NCBI GenBank assembly: GCA_024399955.1
Contig: JAKSNH010000001.1
Location: 234,691 to 298,690 of the forward strand
Origin: Paludibacteraceae bacterium
GTDB taxonomy: Bacteria > Bacteroidota > Bacteroidia > Bacteroidales > Paludibacteraceae
DNA length: 64,000 nt
Direction of reading: 5' to 3'
Below the pieces are notes generated by a model, which was not told where the DNA came from, ran no database searches, and saw only the letters and a list, made by a program, of their open reading frames with translations. Shown here in pieces: positions 45,562-53,931 of the stretch (positions are counted from its first letter, which is position 1; the number at the start of each line of letters is the position of its first letter). The position numbers and the translations under genes are program-made.

Positions 45562-45593
45562 CAAAGGTACAAAATTTATTTGAATTGTGCAAA
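45562..45593 (-). promoter_or_regulatory. Promoter of the nuclease-groESL-esterase unit
   Basis: Minus strand: TTTG (45593-45590), 20-base spacer CACAATTCAAATAAATTTTG, TACCTTTG (45569-45562). Leader about 37 bases. It is the only promoter I see for groES/groEL. Confidence 0.82.
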
Positions 45594-45626
45594 TTTTGAA
45601 GAAAAAATAAAAAAAACGCAAAAATA

Positions 45627-45658
45627 TTTGTGTATATGAAAAAGTTTTTGTAATTTTG
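45627..45658 (+). promoter_or_regulatory. Promoter of rpmB-rpmG-DUF4295
   Basis: TTTG 45627-45630, 20-base spacer TGTATATGAAAAAGTTTTTG, TAATTTTG 45651-45658. The leader of about 78 bases is long enough for regulation; no clear structure was found in it. Confidence 0.83.
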
Positions 45659-45743
45659 CACGATTTTTCGCGTGTAGTGCCCGTGTGTGTGCTCGTGAAA
45701 GGTCCCCTAAAAACCGAAAATAAATACTAAAATTTATATAAAA

Positions 45744-45983
45744 ATGTCTAAGATTTGTCAAATTACCGGCAAGAAAGCCATGATGGGATGCAATGTCTCT
45801 CACTCAAAGCGCCACACCAAACGGAGCTTTGATTTGAACTTGTTCCACAAGAAGTTCTACTGGGTAGAACAGGATTGCTGGATTAGCCTAAACGTAAGTG
45901 CGGCTGGTCTGCGTACTATTAACAAAATCGGTTTGGACGCTGCTCTGAAGCAGGCCGCCGAAAAAGGGTATCTTTACGAATAA
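45744..45983 (+). CDS. rpmB: Ribosomal protein L28 (bL28)
   Basis: 79 residues. [20 protein letters not shown] and [16 protein letters not shown], with the C-terminal [18 protein letters not shown], are typical bL28. Part of the large ribosomal subunit. First gene of a three-gene unit. Confidence 0.98.
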   Translation: MSKICQITGKKAMMGCNVSHSKRHTKRSFDLNLFHKKFYWVEQDCWISLNVSAAGLRTINKIGLDAALKQAAEKGYLYE

Positions 45984-46000
45984 AAAAGGAGGAGTAAACT

Positions 46001-46189
46001 ATGGCAAAGAAAACAAAAGAAGCTCGCGTGCAAGTTATTCTTGAATGCACGGAACAGAAGGCCAGCGGTGTGCCGGGTATGTCTCGTTACATCACCACCA
46101 AGAACCGCAAGAACACTCCTGATCGTTTGGAGTTAAAGAAGTATAACCCTTATTTAAAGAAATATACTATCCATAAAGAGATTAAGTAA
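46001..46189 (+). CDS. rpmG: Ribosomal protein L33 (bL33)
   Basis: 62 residues. [20 protein letters not shown], then [22 protein letters not shown]. It lacks the two zinc-binding CxxC pairs, so it is the zinc-free form. GGAGG precedes the start by seven bases (45989-45993), an uncommon strong Shine-Dalgarno for this phylum. Confidence 0.98.
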   Translation: MAKKTKEARVQVILECTEQKASGVPGMSRYITTKNRKNTPDRLELKKYNPYLKKYTIHKEIK

Positions 46190-46229
46190 TTGATTTGTGA
46201 CTAGTATAAAAATTAAAGGAGATTAAACT

Positions 46230-46382
46230 ATGGCAAAGAAAGCGGTTGCAACTCTGCATACAGGTAATGCCGGTCGTACGCACACCAAGTGCATCAAAAT
46301 GGTTAAAAGTCCTAAAACCGGTGCTTATATCTTCCAAGAGGAAGTAGTAGAAAACGAAAAAGTTAACGAGTTCTTCAAATAA
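46230..46382 (+). CDS. DUF4295 family small protein
   Basis: 50 residues: begins MAKKAVATLHTGNAGRTHTK and contains CIKMVKSPKTGAYIFQEEVV. DUF4295 proteins sit behind rpmG in nearly all Bacteroidetes and are believed to be ribosome-associated, but the function is unproven. GGAG lies about nine bases before the ATG. A strong terminator follows. Confidence 0.93.
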   Translation: MAKKAVATLHTGNAGRTHTKCIKMVKSPKTGAYIFQEEVVENEKVNEFFK

Positions 46383-46402
46383 TCTCGTTCACGATACATC
46401 AA

Positions 46403-46440
46403 AACAGCTCCTGCTCATATGAGTGGGAGTTGTTTTTTTT
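46403..46440 (+). terminator. Rho-independent terminator of ribosomal protein unit
   Basis: AACAGCTCC (46403-46411) pairs with GGAGTTGTT (46426-46434, one G-U), with an inner CTCAT/ATGAG, followed by T-residues to 46440. Confidence 0.9.
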
Positions 46441-46533
46441 CTTAGAGTCATACCTTTTAATTATAATATGTACGCGCCGCACGCATTATGCATGCCCGCG
46501 CGAGACCCGTTTTTGCAATCCGTCCTCGTCCAC

Positions 46534-46620
46534 TGGCTAATTCCTAATTGGTTAATTGGTTATTTGGTTAATTCCTAATTGGTTAATTCTCATAATTCAA
46601 AATTCTTAATTCAAAATTAA
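46534..46620. repeat. AT-rich spacer of TTGGTTAATT-type microrepeats
   Basis: Repeated units TGGCTAATTCC, TAATTGGTTAATTGG and AATTCAAAATTCTTAATTC. Same family of spacer as 2084-2115, 5308-5347 and 53314-53345. No gene seen in 46441-46626. Confidence 0.75.
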
Positions 46621-46626
46621 ATAAAA

Positions 46627-46658
46627 TTTGCATATTCCAAAAATTCTTTGTACCTTTG
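46627..46658 (+). promoter_or_regulatory. Promoter of structured RNA copy A
   Basis: TTTG 46627-46630, 20-base spacer CATATTCCAAAAATTCTTTG, TACCTTTG 46651-46658. Transcription should start near 46665, directly before the closing stem of the RNA. Confidence 0.85.
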
Positions 46659-46664
46659 CACTCG

Positions 46665-46936
46665 AATTCCACGCTGGAGGGGATTATGTCTCTTTGCGGG
46701 GGTGGGGTTCAGACATAATAAAAGGCGTTTATTGACGCTTGTTTTGGCATCACGAATCTACCAAAGTTGTCCCCGAAACAAGAAGATGTGAACGTCCTAT
46801 GGGTATGTTTATATACTGTAACGCATTTAGCGTCAGTATTAACATATACCAGCGTGGACGTTTTTGTTTATTCTTGGACAAGGTTTTGGTAGAACCCGTG
46901 ATGGAGAATGAGCGTGAATAATGTTCACGCTTTTTT
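46665..46936 (+). ncRNA. Structured RNA family, copy A, leader of the giant surface protein
   Basis: About 272 bases to the T-run. Closing stem P1 TCCACGCTGG (46668-46677) pairs perfectly with CCAGCGTGGA (46849-46858). Inside: ATTATGTCT/AGACATAAT; small stem GCGT/ACGC in AAAGGCGTTTATTGACGCTT; arm CTTGTTTTGG with CCGAAACAAG; then GATGTG and TCCTATGGGT; then a long AT stem near 46802-46850. The A copy shares the GGCGTTTAYTRACGCTTGTT arm and the CGAAA-ACAAG junction with copy B. After P1' comes the terminator GCGTGAA/TTCACGC (46912-46930) with T6. P1' AGCGTG could also pair with CACGCT of the terminator, so a termination switch is possible. Confidence 0.68.
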
Positions 46937-47001
46937 ATTGTTGTCCTTCTAGAACAGCGTAGCGGTCTATAACACCTAGAATATCTATAAATAAATATAA
47001 T

Positions 47002-47043
47002 CAAACGGAGTAAGCCGAAAATCCGATGAAGAGTAGGCAAAAA
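47002..47043 (+). promoter_or_regulatory. Conserved leader element L, copy A
   Basis: CAAACGGAGTAAGCCGAAAA, then TCC, and after seven variable bases AGAGTAGGCAAA. The same element lies at 63090-63131, also just before the start of an exported-protein gene. GCC and GGC can pair across the variable part. It lies between the RNA terminator and the ATG; GGAG is about 50 bases upstream of the start, too far for a Shine-Dalgarno. Function unknown. Confidence 0.65.
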
Positions 47044-47058
47044 GTAAAAATCAAAATT

Positions 47059-50000
47059 ATGAAAAAGATTGTATCTTTCGTAATGGTTGCTGCAATGGCT
47101 CTTAGTTTAAGTGCTTTTGCTCCTATGCCAACCAAGAAGGTTGCTCAAAAGGCAATGTCTCGTTTTGAGCAAAAAGTTCCAGTTGCTCCGGCTGCTCAGT
47201 CGGTTCGTTTAGCAACTCCTCAAGCCCGTAAAACTATGGCTGCAGTTACGGCTTTGCAGACAAAAAAACAACAGCCGCAAGTAAAGCATGTGGCTAAGAA
47301 AAACGTTGTTCGCAAAGCTGTGAATGAAATTACTCCTGAACGCGCATTGAAGATTAAGGCATTAGCAGATAATGCAACAGGAGATATAGAGATTACTGGT
47401 CTGAAATATGCTAAAGCTTATTATTATGAAGGATATTGGGATTTCGACTTCTACAATGACTACAACTACGAAGAGTATTATTATATTTATCCTGACGTTT
47501 ATTTCTCTGCCAATGAGGAGGCTACATCTAAAACTTCTATTGTAGGTACTTATACTGCTTATTATGCCGGTTATTGGACAAGTGCTAATGACTCTGTTGA
47601 GGCAGATTATGAAAATCCAGTAGGAACGCTTACCATTACTAATGTAGAGCAAGGCATCTATAACTTTGTAGGTTCATTCGTTGGAACAGACGGCAAAACC
47701 TATACTTGGAATGTTCAAAATGTTGAGGTTTATGCTTATGATGGCGAAACCTACGAAGATATTGTTTTGACTGATGGCAGCGATGGACCAACTCCTCCAA
47801 CGCCAGGTGAACCGATTTATACTACCATCAATCACCCCATGGTAATGGATTCTATCACGGATTTCGGTTGGGTTTATGTATCCGGTCAGAATGAGGACTA
47901 TAGTCTGGGTATTCAAGTTAATACCGACCACAAGTATGGCGAGTTCACCAACGACGATATTGAAATGGAATATACCCAAATGATTGATTGGGCGGCTTAT
48001 GATTATGTGGACATTGAGTCTGTTCCTTCTGTAGTCATCGCTCAAGTTGAAGATACCCTCCGCTTCACAGTAACCATTAAGGCTACTAGTGGTCAAGTGT
48101 ATGTTGTTACAATGAACGACTTCGTAACCCAACCAACAGGTGAAGAAACCTATATTGACATTGTGCTGCCAAAGGTATATGATAAAACAGAAAACGAAGG
48201 TTGGTTCCAAACAATGGGCTATGATGTAACCGGTGAATACTACACATCTATCTGCGTAAATACCACCAATATGTTTGGCACATTTGCCGACGCTGACATG
48301 GACTGGGAATACACCGGTATATATGTTGGTGAAACTGCCGTTCAGCTGATTGAGAGCTCTATCGCTGTTTCCGTCTACAATGTTGCTGATACCGTTGTTT
48401 ACCGCGCTGAGGTGCTGGATGTAGATGGCATGAAGTGGATTATCACGATGAAGGACTTTGTTCCCACTCCAACCGAGATTATTGACCTTGTTACCGTTGA
48501 GGCTGAAGGCGAATTTAGTGCTGAATATGGCGACTACTACGCAACTGGTGTAACAGCTGATGGTGACGAAATTGCGTTTGATATCTACATGGATCAACTC
48601 GCTTCCGGCACCTTCACATTGGCTGATGTTGAGACCTATTATTCCGGCATTATGTTAGCCGATGGTACATTGGTTGAGTTCTATTCTGCTGACATCACCT
48701 TAACCGTAGATGGTGGCAACGTGCTGATTGAGGCCGTTATCATTGGTCGCGACATGAAGCAATACAATATTACTATGGAGATGGCAAATAATAATGTTGC
48801 TATTTTTGACTTCTCAAATCCTACATCTCTTGGTATTACACCTCCCGAGCCTTATTCTTATACTCAATTAGATGGCGAATCTTACACTGTAGGTGATGTT
48901 ACTATCGCTTTTCCCGCTGACGCTACCGGTAGTGGTTGTAGAGTATATAGTAATAACAAATACACCTTGCGTATTTACCAACCTAATATGTTCACTATAT
49001 CTTCCAATGGCGCTAATATCAAGAGAATTCAAATGGACTTTGATGATAAGGGGGATCTTACACCTTCTGTTGGTACAATTGATGGTACCGGTGCATGGAT
49101 TGGAGATGCCGCTTCTATTTCTTTCAGTATTCCTGAGAAGGGGACATCTGCTAGGATTAGAACCATTACTGTTTATATAGGTGAGGCTCCTGTTATTGTG
49201 ATTGATACTTTCAACGTAGCTCAAATGAATGCTATGATTGATGCCGCTCCTAACAAAAAACTTACTAAGAAGGCTTGTGTTATTGGTCGCGTAACTGGTA
49301 TTGATAACAGTGGTGCTGCTCAATATGGCAATATCAACGTTTGGCTATCTGATATCAACAATACTACTGATACCATTGAGGCTTATCGTATGAAGAGTTT
49401 CAATGGCGAAACGTACAAAGATGAGGAAGATATCCAATTCGGCATTGGTGACACTATCATTTTCTATGCTGACGAATGGAGTTATTATGTGCCGAATGAC
49501 ATGAAAGAAGGAGTCAATGGTTATTTGGTTAAAGTTGTTGGTCCTGGTCACCCGAAACCAATCGTTTACGAAGAGGTTTCGGTCGCTGAAGCTCTTGAAA
49601 TCGCACAAAGTTTGGCTCCTGAGTCCGGTAAATCTGCAAAGACTGCCGTTAAGTATGACGTTCGTGGTTATGTCGCAAGTCTGGATTACAGAACCTATTA
49701 TTTAAGTGATGATCCAAAGGCTACTAATGGAGAATTCCAAGCCTACAAGTGCGAAGTCGCCGATGATGATACCGTTGAAGTTGGTTCTTTTGTGTCCGTT
49801 ACCGGTTATATTAGTAATTATAATGGTGGTACATATAATAGCTATGAGATTAATCAAGGTAAAATCAAAGTTGTAGAAGCTCCTATTCCTCCCATTTCTA
49901 CTATTCCAACAGTACAAGATTTGGTTTCCGCTGGTTATGATGTAGCCAATGCACGTGTAATCTGCTTGTATTTTGATGAGCAAGTATGTAATGACATCGT

Positions 50001-53000
50001 ATGGGTAGGTACCTACAAACAAGTTCCTAAAACTGATGGAACAGGGTATGATTGGTCTACAGATGTTGAAGAATTAAGTAAATTTGAGTCATTGGAAGGC
50101 TTTGCTGGTTGGTATGTAGTTGAGTATGAGGACACAACGACTAATAGTCAAGGTAAACCCGTTCAACTGAAGATGGACGGTTCTTTCGCTTGGGATTTCC
50201 AATCAGGTGATGTTGAGGCATGGATTAATATGGCTCAACCCGGCACTCAAACTGGTTCTTTTGAACCCGGTTACTTTGGTGAGGCTGACTGCACATGGCC
50301 TGAAAATGGTGCTTACATCTATGAGGTTGCCTACTTCAAGAACCACAACACTCCCTGCGCAGTCAAGCCCGTACACGATTACACCATTACCGCTTACCTG
50401 CCTGAGTTCTGCGACGAAATCGCTGATTATGCTGATAGTGTACAAGTAATGGGAGGCTTTGATGGTTGGACAAACGGTGTTTGGATGGAGAGAAAAGTGG
50501 ATAAAGACTCCAACGATTATTGGTGTGCAGAACTCAAAGACGTTGAGGAAGGTACTGAATTCATACTTCGTTGCAGTACCGATTGGTCTATACTGCCTCA
50601 ACTGAATGGACAAGACCTAGCTAACGAAATATTAGGTGAGAATACTGCTATCGTTCTCCATTACAATGGCGAAGGTTATGGCTTCAAAGATTGCGCTATT
50701 CCCCATGATTATGACATCTATCTGACAGTTCCTGATATGTGTCAAGACATCACTCCTGCTATCGTTGGTGATGCTACCCCTGGTGGTTGGGATGCTGGTA
50801 CTCCTATGAGTTGGGGTTCTGGTAACACCTATTACATCAAGTTAAAGTCTGCTAGAGGTCAGTACAAGTTCTATGATCTTAACTTTGGTTGGGAGAATGA
50901 GATCCAAATGCTCAATGCTGAGACCGGTGAATGGAGTGGAATTCCTATCCTGGTTTTAGGTGACGAGACAACTGTCAATATTGACTATAGCAATCATGTT
51001 ACTTATCGTTGGACAATGTGTGAAGTTATTGCATTTGTAACATGTAATGCCGAGAATGGGAAAATAGATGGTGCAGGAAAATACAGAAAAGGAGATACTT
51101 GCACATTAACTGTTACTCCTAATTACGGCTACCATTTTGTACAATGGAATGATAATGTTACGGATAACCCACGAGTATTTGTAGTAGCACAAGACACTTC
51201 GTTTACTGCCAAAATTGACATTAATCAATATCAATTAACGGCTCAATCTGCGGATAGTACGAAAGGTTCTGTAACGGGTGGTGGCACCTATGATTATCAA
51301 TCTCTGCTGACCATTACGGCTACAGCCAATTATGGATATCGTTTCTTAAAATGGGATGATGGCAATATCGCTAATCCTCGAAAACTAACGCTTACACAGG
51401 ACACAACGTTTATTGCTCTGTTCACTCCTGAAAGCTATCAAGTAACTGTCCAAAATGCAAATCCGGCAATGGGTAGTGTTCTTGGTTCTGGTTCATATCC
51501 TTATTTGTCTGCACAAACTATCTCTGCAACTGCCAATTATGGCTACCATTTTAATCAATGGAACGATAGTGTGACAGATAATCCACGAACTATCCAAGTA
51601 TTAGGGGACACAATATTTACGGCAGAATTTGCTAAAAACCAATATCTGATATCTGTAGAAGCAGAGCACGGTGTTATCAGTGGCGGTGGATATTATGAGT
51701 ATCAATCCTATGCTCAATTAACTGCTACTGCAGACGAGCATTATCATTTTGAAAAGTGGAGTGATGGAAATATGGACAATCCACGAACTATTTCGGTTAC
51801 AGAAGATAAAACCTATACTGCCATTTTTGCTCTTGATCAATACTATGTTTCTGCAATTGCAGACCATGGCAATATCTCTGGAATCGGTACTTATAATTAT
51901 GGTAGTGAGATTAGTTTGATTGTTACGCCTTCTTATGGTTATCAATTTACACAATGGAATGACGGCAACACCGATAATCCTCGTTCGTTTATCGTTACGC
52001 AAGACACAACTTTTATTGCACAATTAGATATTGCATACTCAGGACAATGTGGTGATAATTTGACGTGGAAATATAATGACGGCGTATTGGTCATTTCCGG
52101 TACTGATGCTATGTATGACTATACACAAGGTACTGCTCCATGGATGCTATTCTTCCAAGATTCTATCAGCAGTCTCGTTATCAACAATGGCTGTACCTCT
52201 ATCGGTAACTTCGCTTTCGATGGCTTATCCAATAAGAACTTCAAAACAATAGATATCCCTAATGGTGTTGAGCAAATCGGTCAGTTTGCCTTTGCTAATT
52301 GTGAGTATATAAAGAATGTCTATCTTGGTTTATCTCTTGAAAGAATCTCTGCCAATGCCTTTGCTAATGACGAACGACTATTGTATATCACTTGTTTCGC
52401 CATAGAGCCTCCATTATTGGATGAGTCGGCTTTTGCTAACTATGATGTATATTTGAGCGTTCCTTGTGAGTCACAAGCTGATTACAAAGTAGCCAAGGGC
52501 TGGAAGTTATTCAATAAAGAAAATGTATCCTGCATCGGTGCCGAAGAAAAGCCCATTACCGGTGATGAAGTAACAGTAGATCCTTCTGCCGATAATGCTA
52601 CCTTCACTTGGCCTCAAAATGATCAAGCAGCAGGGTATTCAATTGAGATTACCAAAGACGGTGTTGTGTTCTGCACCTTAACCTTCAATGCTCAAGGTCA
52701 ATTAACCGGCATTGCCTTTGCTCCTAATCGTGATGGCGAGTTGCGCACAATGTCCAATGCTGAGATGACTGCAACTGGCTGGTCGTTCACGGTAACGGGA
52801 CTTAATCCTGGTAGCACGTACTCCTATACAGTTGATGTAGTAGATGCTCAAAAGCAATCAATTCGTCAATATACAGGATCATTTACCACTACGGGAGGTG
52901 TAGTAACATCCTTGCCAACGTTAATGTCTCCGTCCGCGTCAGGGAAGATTCTCTATAATGGTCACCTCTATATCCTGCGTGACGGCAACCTCTTCACCGC

Positions 53001-53022
53001 CACCGGCGCGAGAGTGAAGTAA
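47059..53022 (+). CDS. Giant surface protein: repeats, OB-folds, InlB-type B-repeats, BspA-like LRR, sorting tail
   Basis: 1987 residues from the ATG at 47059 (signal peptide MKKIVSFVMVAAMALSLSAF); the ATG at 47026 lies in the leader element. Residues about 100-580: Tyr-rich region and three copies of a 100-120-residue beta domain (LDxDGMKWIITMKDF type). About 720-950: two OB-fold-like domains (RVTGIDNSGAAQYGNINVW; VRGYVASLDYRTYYLSDD). About 1320-1660: five divergent InlB B-repeats of the form YGYHFVQWNDNVTDNPR. Then a BspA-like leucine-rich segment (IPNGVEQIGQFAFANCEYIK), an Fn3 module, and tail NGHLYILRDGNLFTATG. A likely adhesin or structural surface protein. Preceded by RNA copy A and followed by the shared 3' repeat. 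Confidence 0.85.
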   Translation: MKKIVSFVMVAAMALSLSAFAPMPTKKVAQKAMSRFEQKVPVAPAAQSVRLATPQARKTMAAVTALQTKKQQPQVKHVAKKNVVRKAVNEITPERALKIKALADNATGDIEITGLKYAKAYYYEGYWDFDFYNDYNYEEYYYIYPDVYFSANEEATSKTSIVGTYTAYYAGYWTSANDSVEADYENPVGTLTITNVEQGIYNFVGSFVGTDGKTYTWNVQNVEVYAYDGETYEDIVLTDGSDGPTPPTPGEPIYTTINHPMVMDSITDFGWVYVSGQNEDYSLGIQVNTDHKYGEFTNDDIEMEYTQMIDWAAYDYVDIESVPSVVIAQVEDTLRFTVTIKATSGQVYVVTMNDFVTQPTGEETYIDIVLPKVYDKTENEGWFQTMGYDVTGEYYTSICVNTTNMFGTFADADMDWEYTGIYVGETAVQLIESSIAVSVYNVADTVVYRAEVLDVDGMKWIITMKDFVPTPTEIIDLVTVEAEGEFSAEYGDYYATGVTADGDEIAFDIYMDQLASGTFTLADVETYYSGIMLADGTLVEFYSADITLTVDGGNVLIEAVIIGRDMKQYNITMEMANNNVAIFDFSNPTSLGITPPEPYSYTQLDGESYTVGDVTIAFPADATGSGCRVYSNNKYTLRIYQPNMFTISSNGANIKRIQMDFDDKGDLTPSVGTIDGTGAWIGDAASISFSIPEKGTSARIRTITVYIGEAPVIVIDTFNVAQMNAMIDAAPNKKLTKKACVIGRVTGIDNSGAAQYGNINVWLSDINNTTDTIEAYRMKSFNGETYKDEEDIQFGIGDTIIFYADEWSYYVPNDMKEGVNGYLVKVVGPGHPKPIVYEEVSVAEALEIAQSLAPESGKSAKTAVKYDVRGYVASLDYRTYYLSDDPKATNGEFQAYKCEVADDDTVEVGSFVSVTGYISNYNGGTYNSYEINQGKIKVVEAPIPPISTIPTVQDLVSAGYDVANARVICLYFDEQVCNDIVWVGTYKQVPKTDGTGYDWSTDVEELSKFESLEGFAGWYVVEYEDTTTNSQGKPVQLKMDGSFAWDFQSGDVEAWINMAQPGTQTGSFEPGYFGEADCTWPENGAYIYEVAYFKNHNTPCAVKPVHDYTITAYLPEFCDEIADYADSVQVMGGFDGWTNGVWMERKVDKDSNDYWCAELKDVEEGTEFILRCSTDWSILPQLNGQDLANEILGENTAIVLHYNGEGYGFKDCAIPHDYDIYLTVPDMCQDITPAIVGDATPGGWDAGTPMSWGSGNTYYIKLKSARGQYKFYDLNFGWENEIQMLNAETGEWSGIPILVLGDETTVNIDYSNHVTYRWTMCEVIAFVTCNAENGKIDGAGKYRKGDTCTLTVTPNYGYHFVQWNDNVTDNPRVFVVAQDTSFTAKIDINQYQLTAQSADSTKGSVTGGGTYDYQSLLTITATANYGYRFLKWDDGNIANPRKLTLTQDTTFIALFTPESYQVTVQNANPAMGSVLGSGSYPYLSAQTISATANYGYHFNQWNDSVTDNPRTIQVLGDTIFTAEFAKNQYLISVEAEHGVISGGGYYEYQSYAQLTATADEHYHFEKWSDGNMDNPRTISVTEDKTYTAIFALDQYYVSAIADHGNISGIGTYNYGSEISLIVTPSYGYQFTQWNDGNTDNPRSFIVTQDTTFIAQLDIAYSGQCGDNLTWKYNDGVLVISGTDAMYDYTQGTAPWMLFFQDSISSLVINNGCTSIGNFAFDGLSNKNFKTIDIPNGVEQIGQFAFANCEYIKNVYLGLSLERISANAFANDERLLYITCFAIEPPLLDESAFANYDVYLSVPCESQADYKVAKGWKLFNKENVSCIGAEEKPITGDEVTVDPSADNATFTWPQNDQAAGYSIEITKDGVVFCTLTFNAQGQLTGIAFAPNRDGELRTMSNAEMTATGWSFTVTGLNPGSTYSYTVDVVDAQKQSIRQYTGSFTTTGGVVTSLPTLMSPSASGKILYNGHLYILRDGNLFTATGARVK

Positions 53023-53030
53023 CTCTAAAC

Positions 53031-53089
53031 GTTTCCTCTTATTAATCTCATGCGAGGCAGAAAACAATTCGTTCTCTGCCTCGCTTTTT
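53031..53089 (+). terminator. Terminator/3' repeat T, copy 1
   Basis: GCGAGGCAGA (53052-53061) pairs perfectly with TCTGCCTCGC (53075-53084), followed by T5. The whole stretch from GTTTCCTCTTATTAATCTC to the stem end recurs at 63908-63960 with few changes, again downstream of a gene that has RNA copy B as leader. A 21-base piece of the right arm (GTTCTCTGCCTCGCATCC) recurs at 53573-53593. Confidence 0.88.
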
Positions 53090-53313
53090 CATTTCTCATG
53101 GACGCAAGTGCCCAACCTCACTTTCGCGTCCGTCACTTCCGTCACAATAGCAGAATTTTGGGTTAACAAATTTATTCAAAATAGTGAAATTCAACAACTT
53201 GTGCGCAGCCAGTGTCAGAGGGTATCCTAAAAAACAAGGCTTGAGGATATCATCTTCCGCGAAGTAATTTCCATATCTGCGCTTCCTTATTTGCTACTAT
53301 TGGCATCTATAAT
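53090..53313. other. Intergenic region without a recognised gene
   Basis: Contains a hairpin GGACGC/GCGTCC (about 53100-53132). No promoter matching the genome consensus was found, and no protein of convincing composition. Confidence 0.4.
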
Positions 53314-53542
53314 GGCTACTTGGCTAATTCCTAATTGACTAATTGTTTGCCGTTCAAAGCACACTTGTAAATGCTTTTAATTAGGCTGCTTGCAGCCCCC
53401 GAAAGAGCTCGTGAGAGGTCTTTCGGAGAGGAGGAACGCAACACGCCTGTTGATTAAGCTTCGCGGCAATCAACCATTGCGTGCTCGCCGTTCCGACGAC
53501 GGGTGTTTGTCGGGTGTTTATAAGCCCCTGCGACTACCCACC
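53314..53542. repeat. 229-bp hairpin-rich intergenic repeat, copy 2
   Basis: Same element as 2084-2312 in the same orientation, about 98 percent identical. All the perfect stems (GGCTGC/GCAGCC, CCGAAAGA/TCTTTCGG, GGAACG/CGTTCC, CCGAC/GTCGG) are conserved. An open frame of 82 codons crosses it, but the frame depends on flanking sequence that copy 1 does not have. It may belong to a transcript that ends at the terminator 53726-53752. Confidence 0.85.
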
Positions 53543-53725
53543 AATAATGGGGCATATATACTCTCCTACAATGTTCTCTGCCTCGCATCCTATTTGCAAA
53601 ACAACTGGATTCACACCAAATTACCGAACAAAATATGACCAATTGGGTGAGCAAAAATTCAAACATAATCCTATAATATGGCAATAAATTGGGAATTCTA
53701 ATCCCACCTTACACTGCCAAAAATT

Positions 53726-53752
53726 TAGCTCTCATTTTGAGGGCTATTTTTT
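53726..53752 (+). terminator. Terminator upstream of gyrA
   Basis: TAGCTCTC (53726-53733) pairs with GAGGGCTA (53739-53746, one G-U pair), followed by T6. It would end any transcript coming through repeat copy 2 and isolate the gyrA promoter. Confidence 0.7.
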
Positions 53753-53855
53753 ATGCTTCTTTCATTTTAAGGCCATTTTTAGGCGATTTAAGCATAGGTT
53801 GATAGCAAAATCGACAGGGTGTCGGTAGAAAAAAGTGATTTTATTAGAAGAAAAA

Positions 53856-53887
53856 TTTGCACACATCATTTTTTTTTTGTAATTTTG
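53856..53887 (+). promoter_or_regulatory. Promoter of gyrA
   Basis: TTTG 53856-53859, 20-base spacer CACACATCATTTTTTTTTTG, TAATTTTG 53880-53887. Leader about 38 bases. Confidence 0.84.
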
Positions 53888-53931
53888 CAGCAAATTAAGT
53901 TATTAATTAGCAGCTAATTAAATTTATTGAT

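Noticed and set aside
46739..46921. 60-codon plus-strand frame inside RNA copy A
   Set aside because: Starts within the RNA core and ends at the terminator; no counterpart in copy B.
47674..48597. 307-codon minus-strand frame opposite the giant protein gene
   Set aside because: Long antisense frames arise from the biased codon use of the Thr/Asp/Tyr-rich repeats; the composition is not protein-like.
53390..53638. 82-codon open frame across repeat copy 2
   Set aside because: The frame runs into flanking sequence absent from copy 1, has no start context or promoter, and the perfect hairpins explain the sequence.
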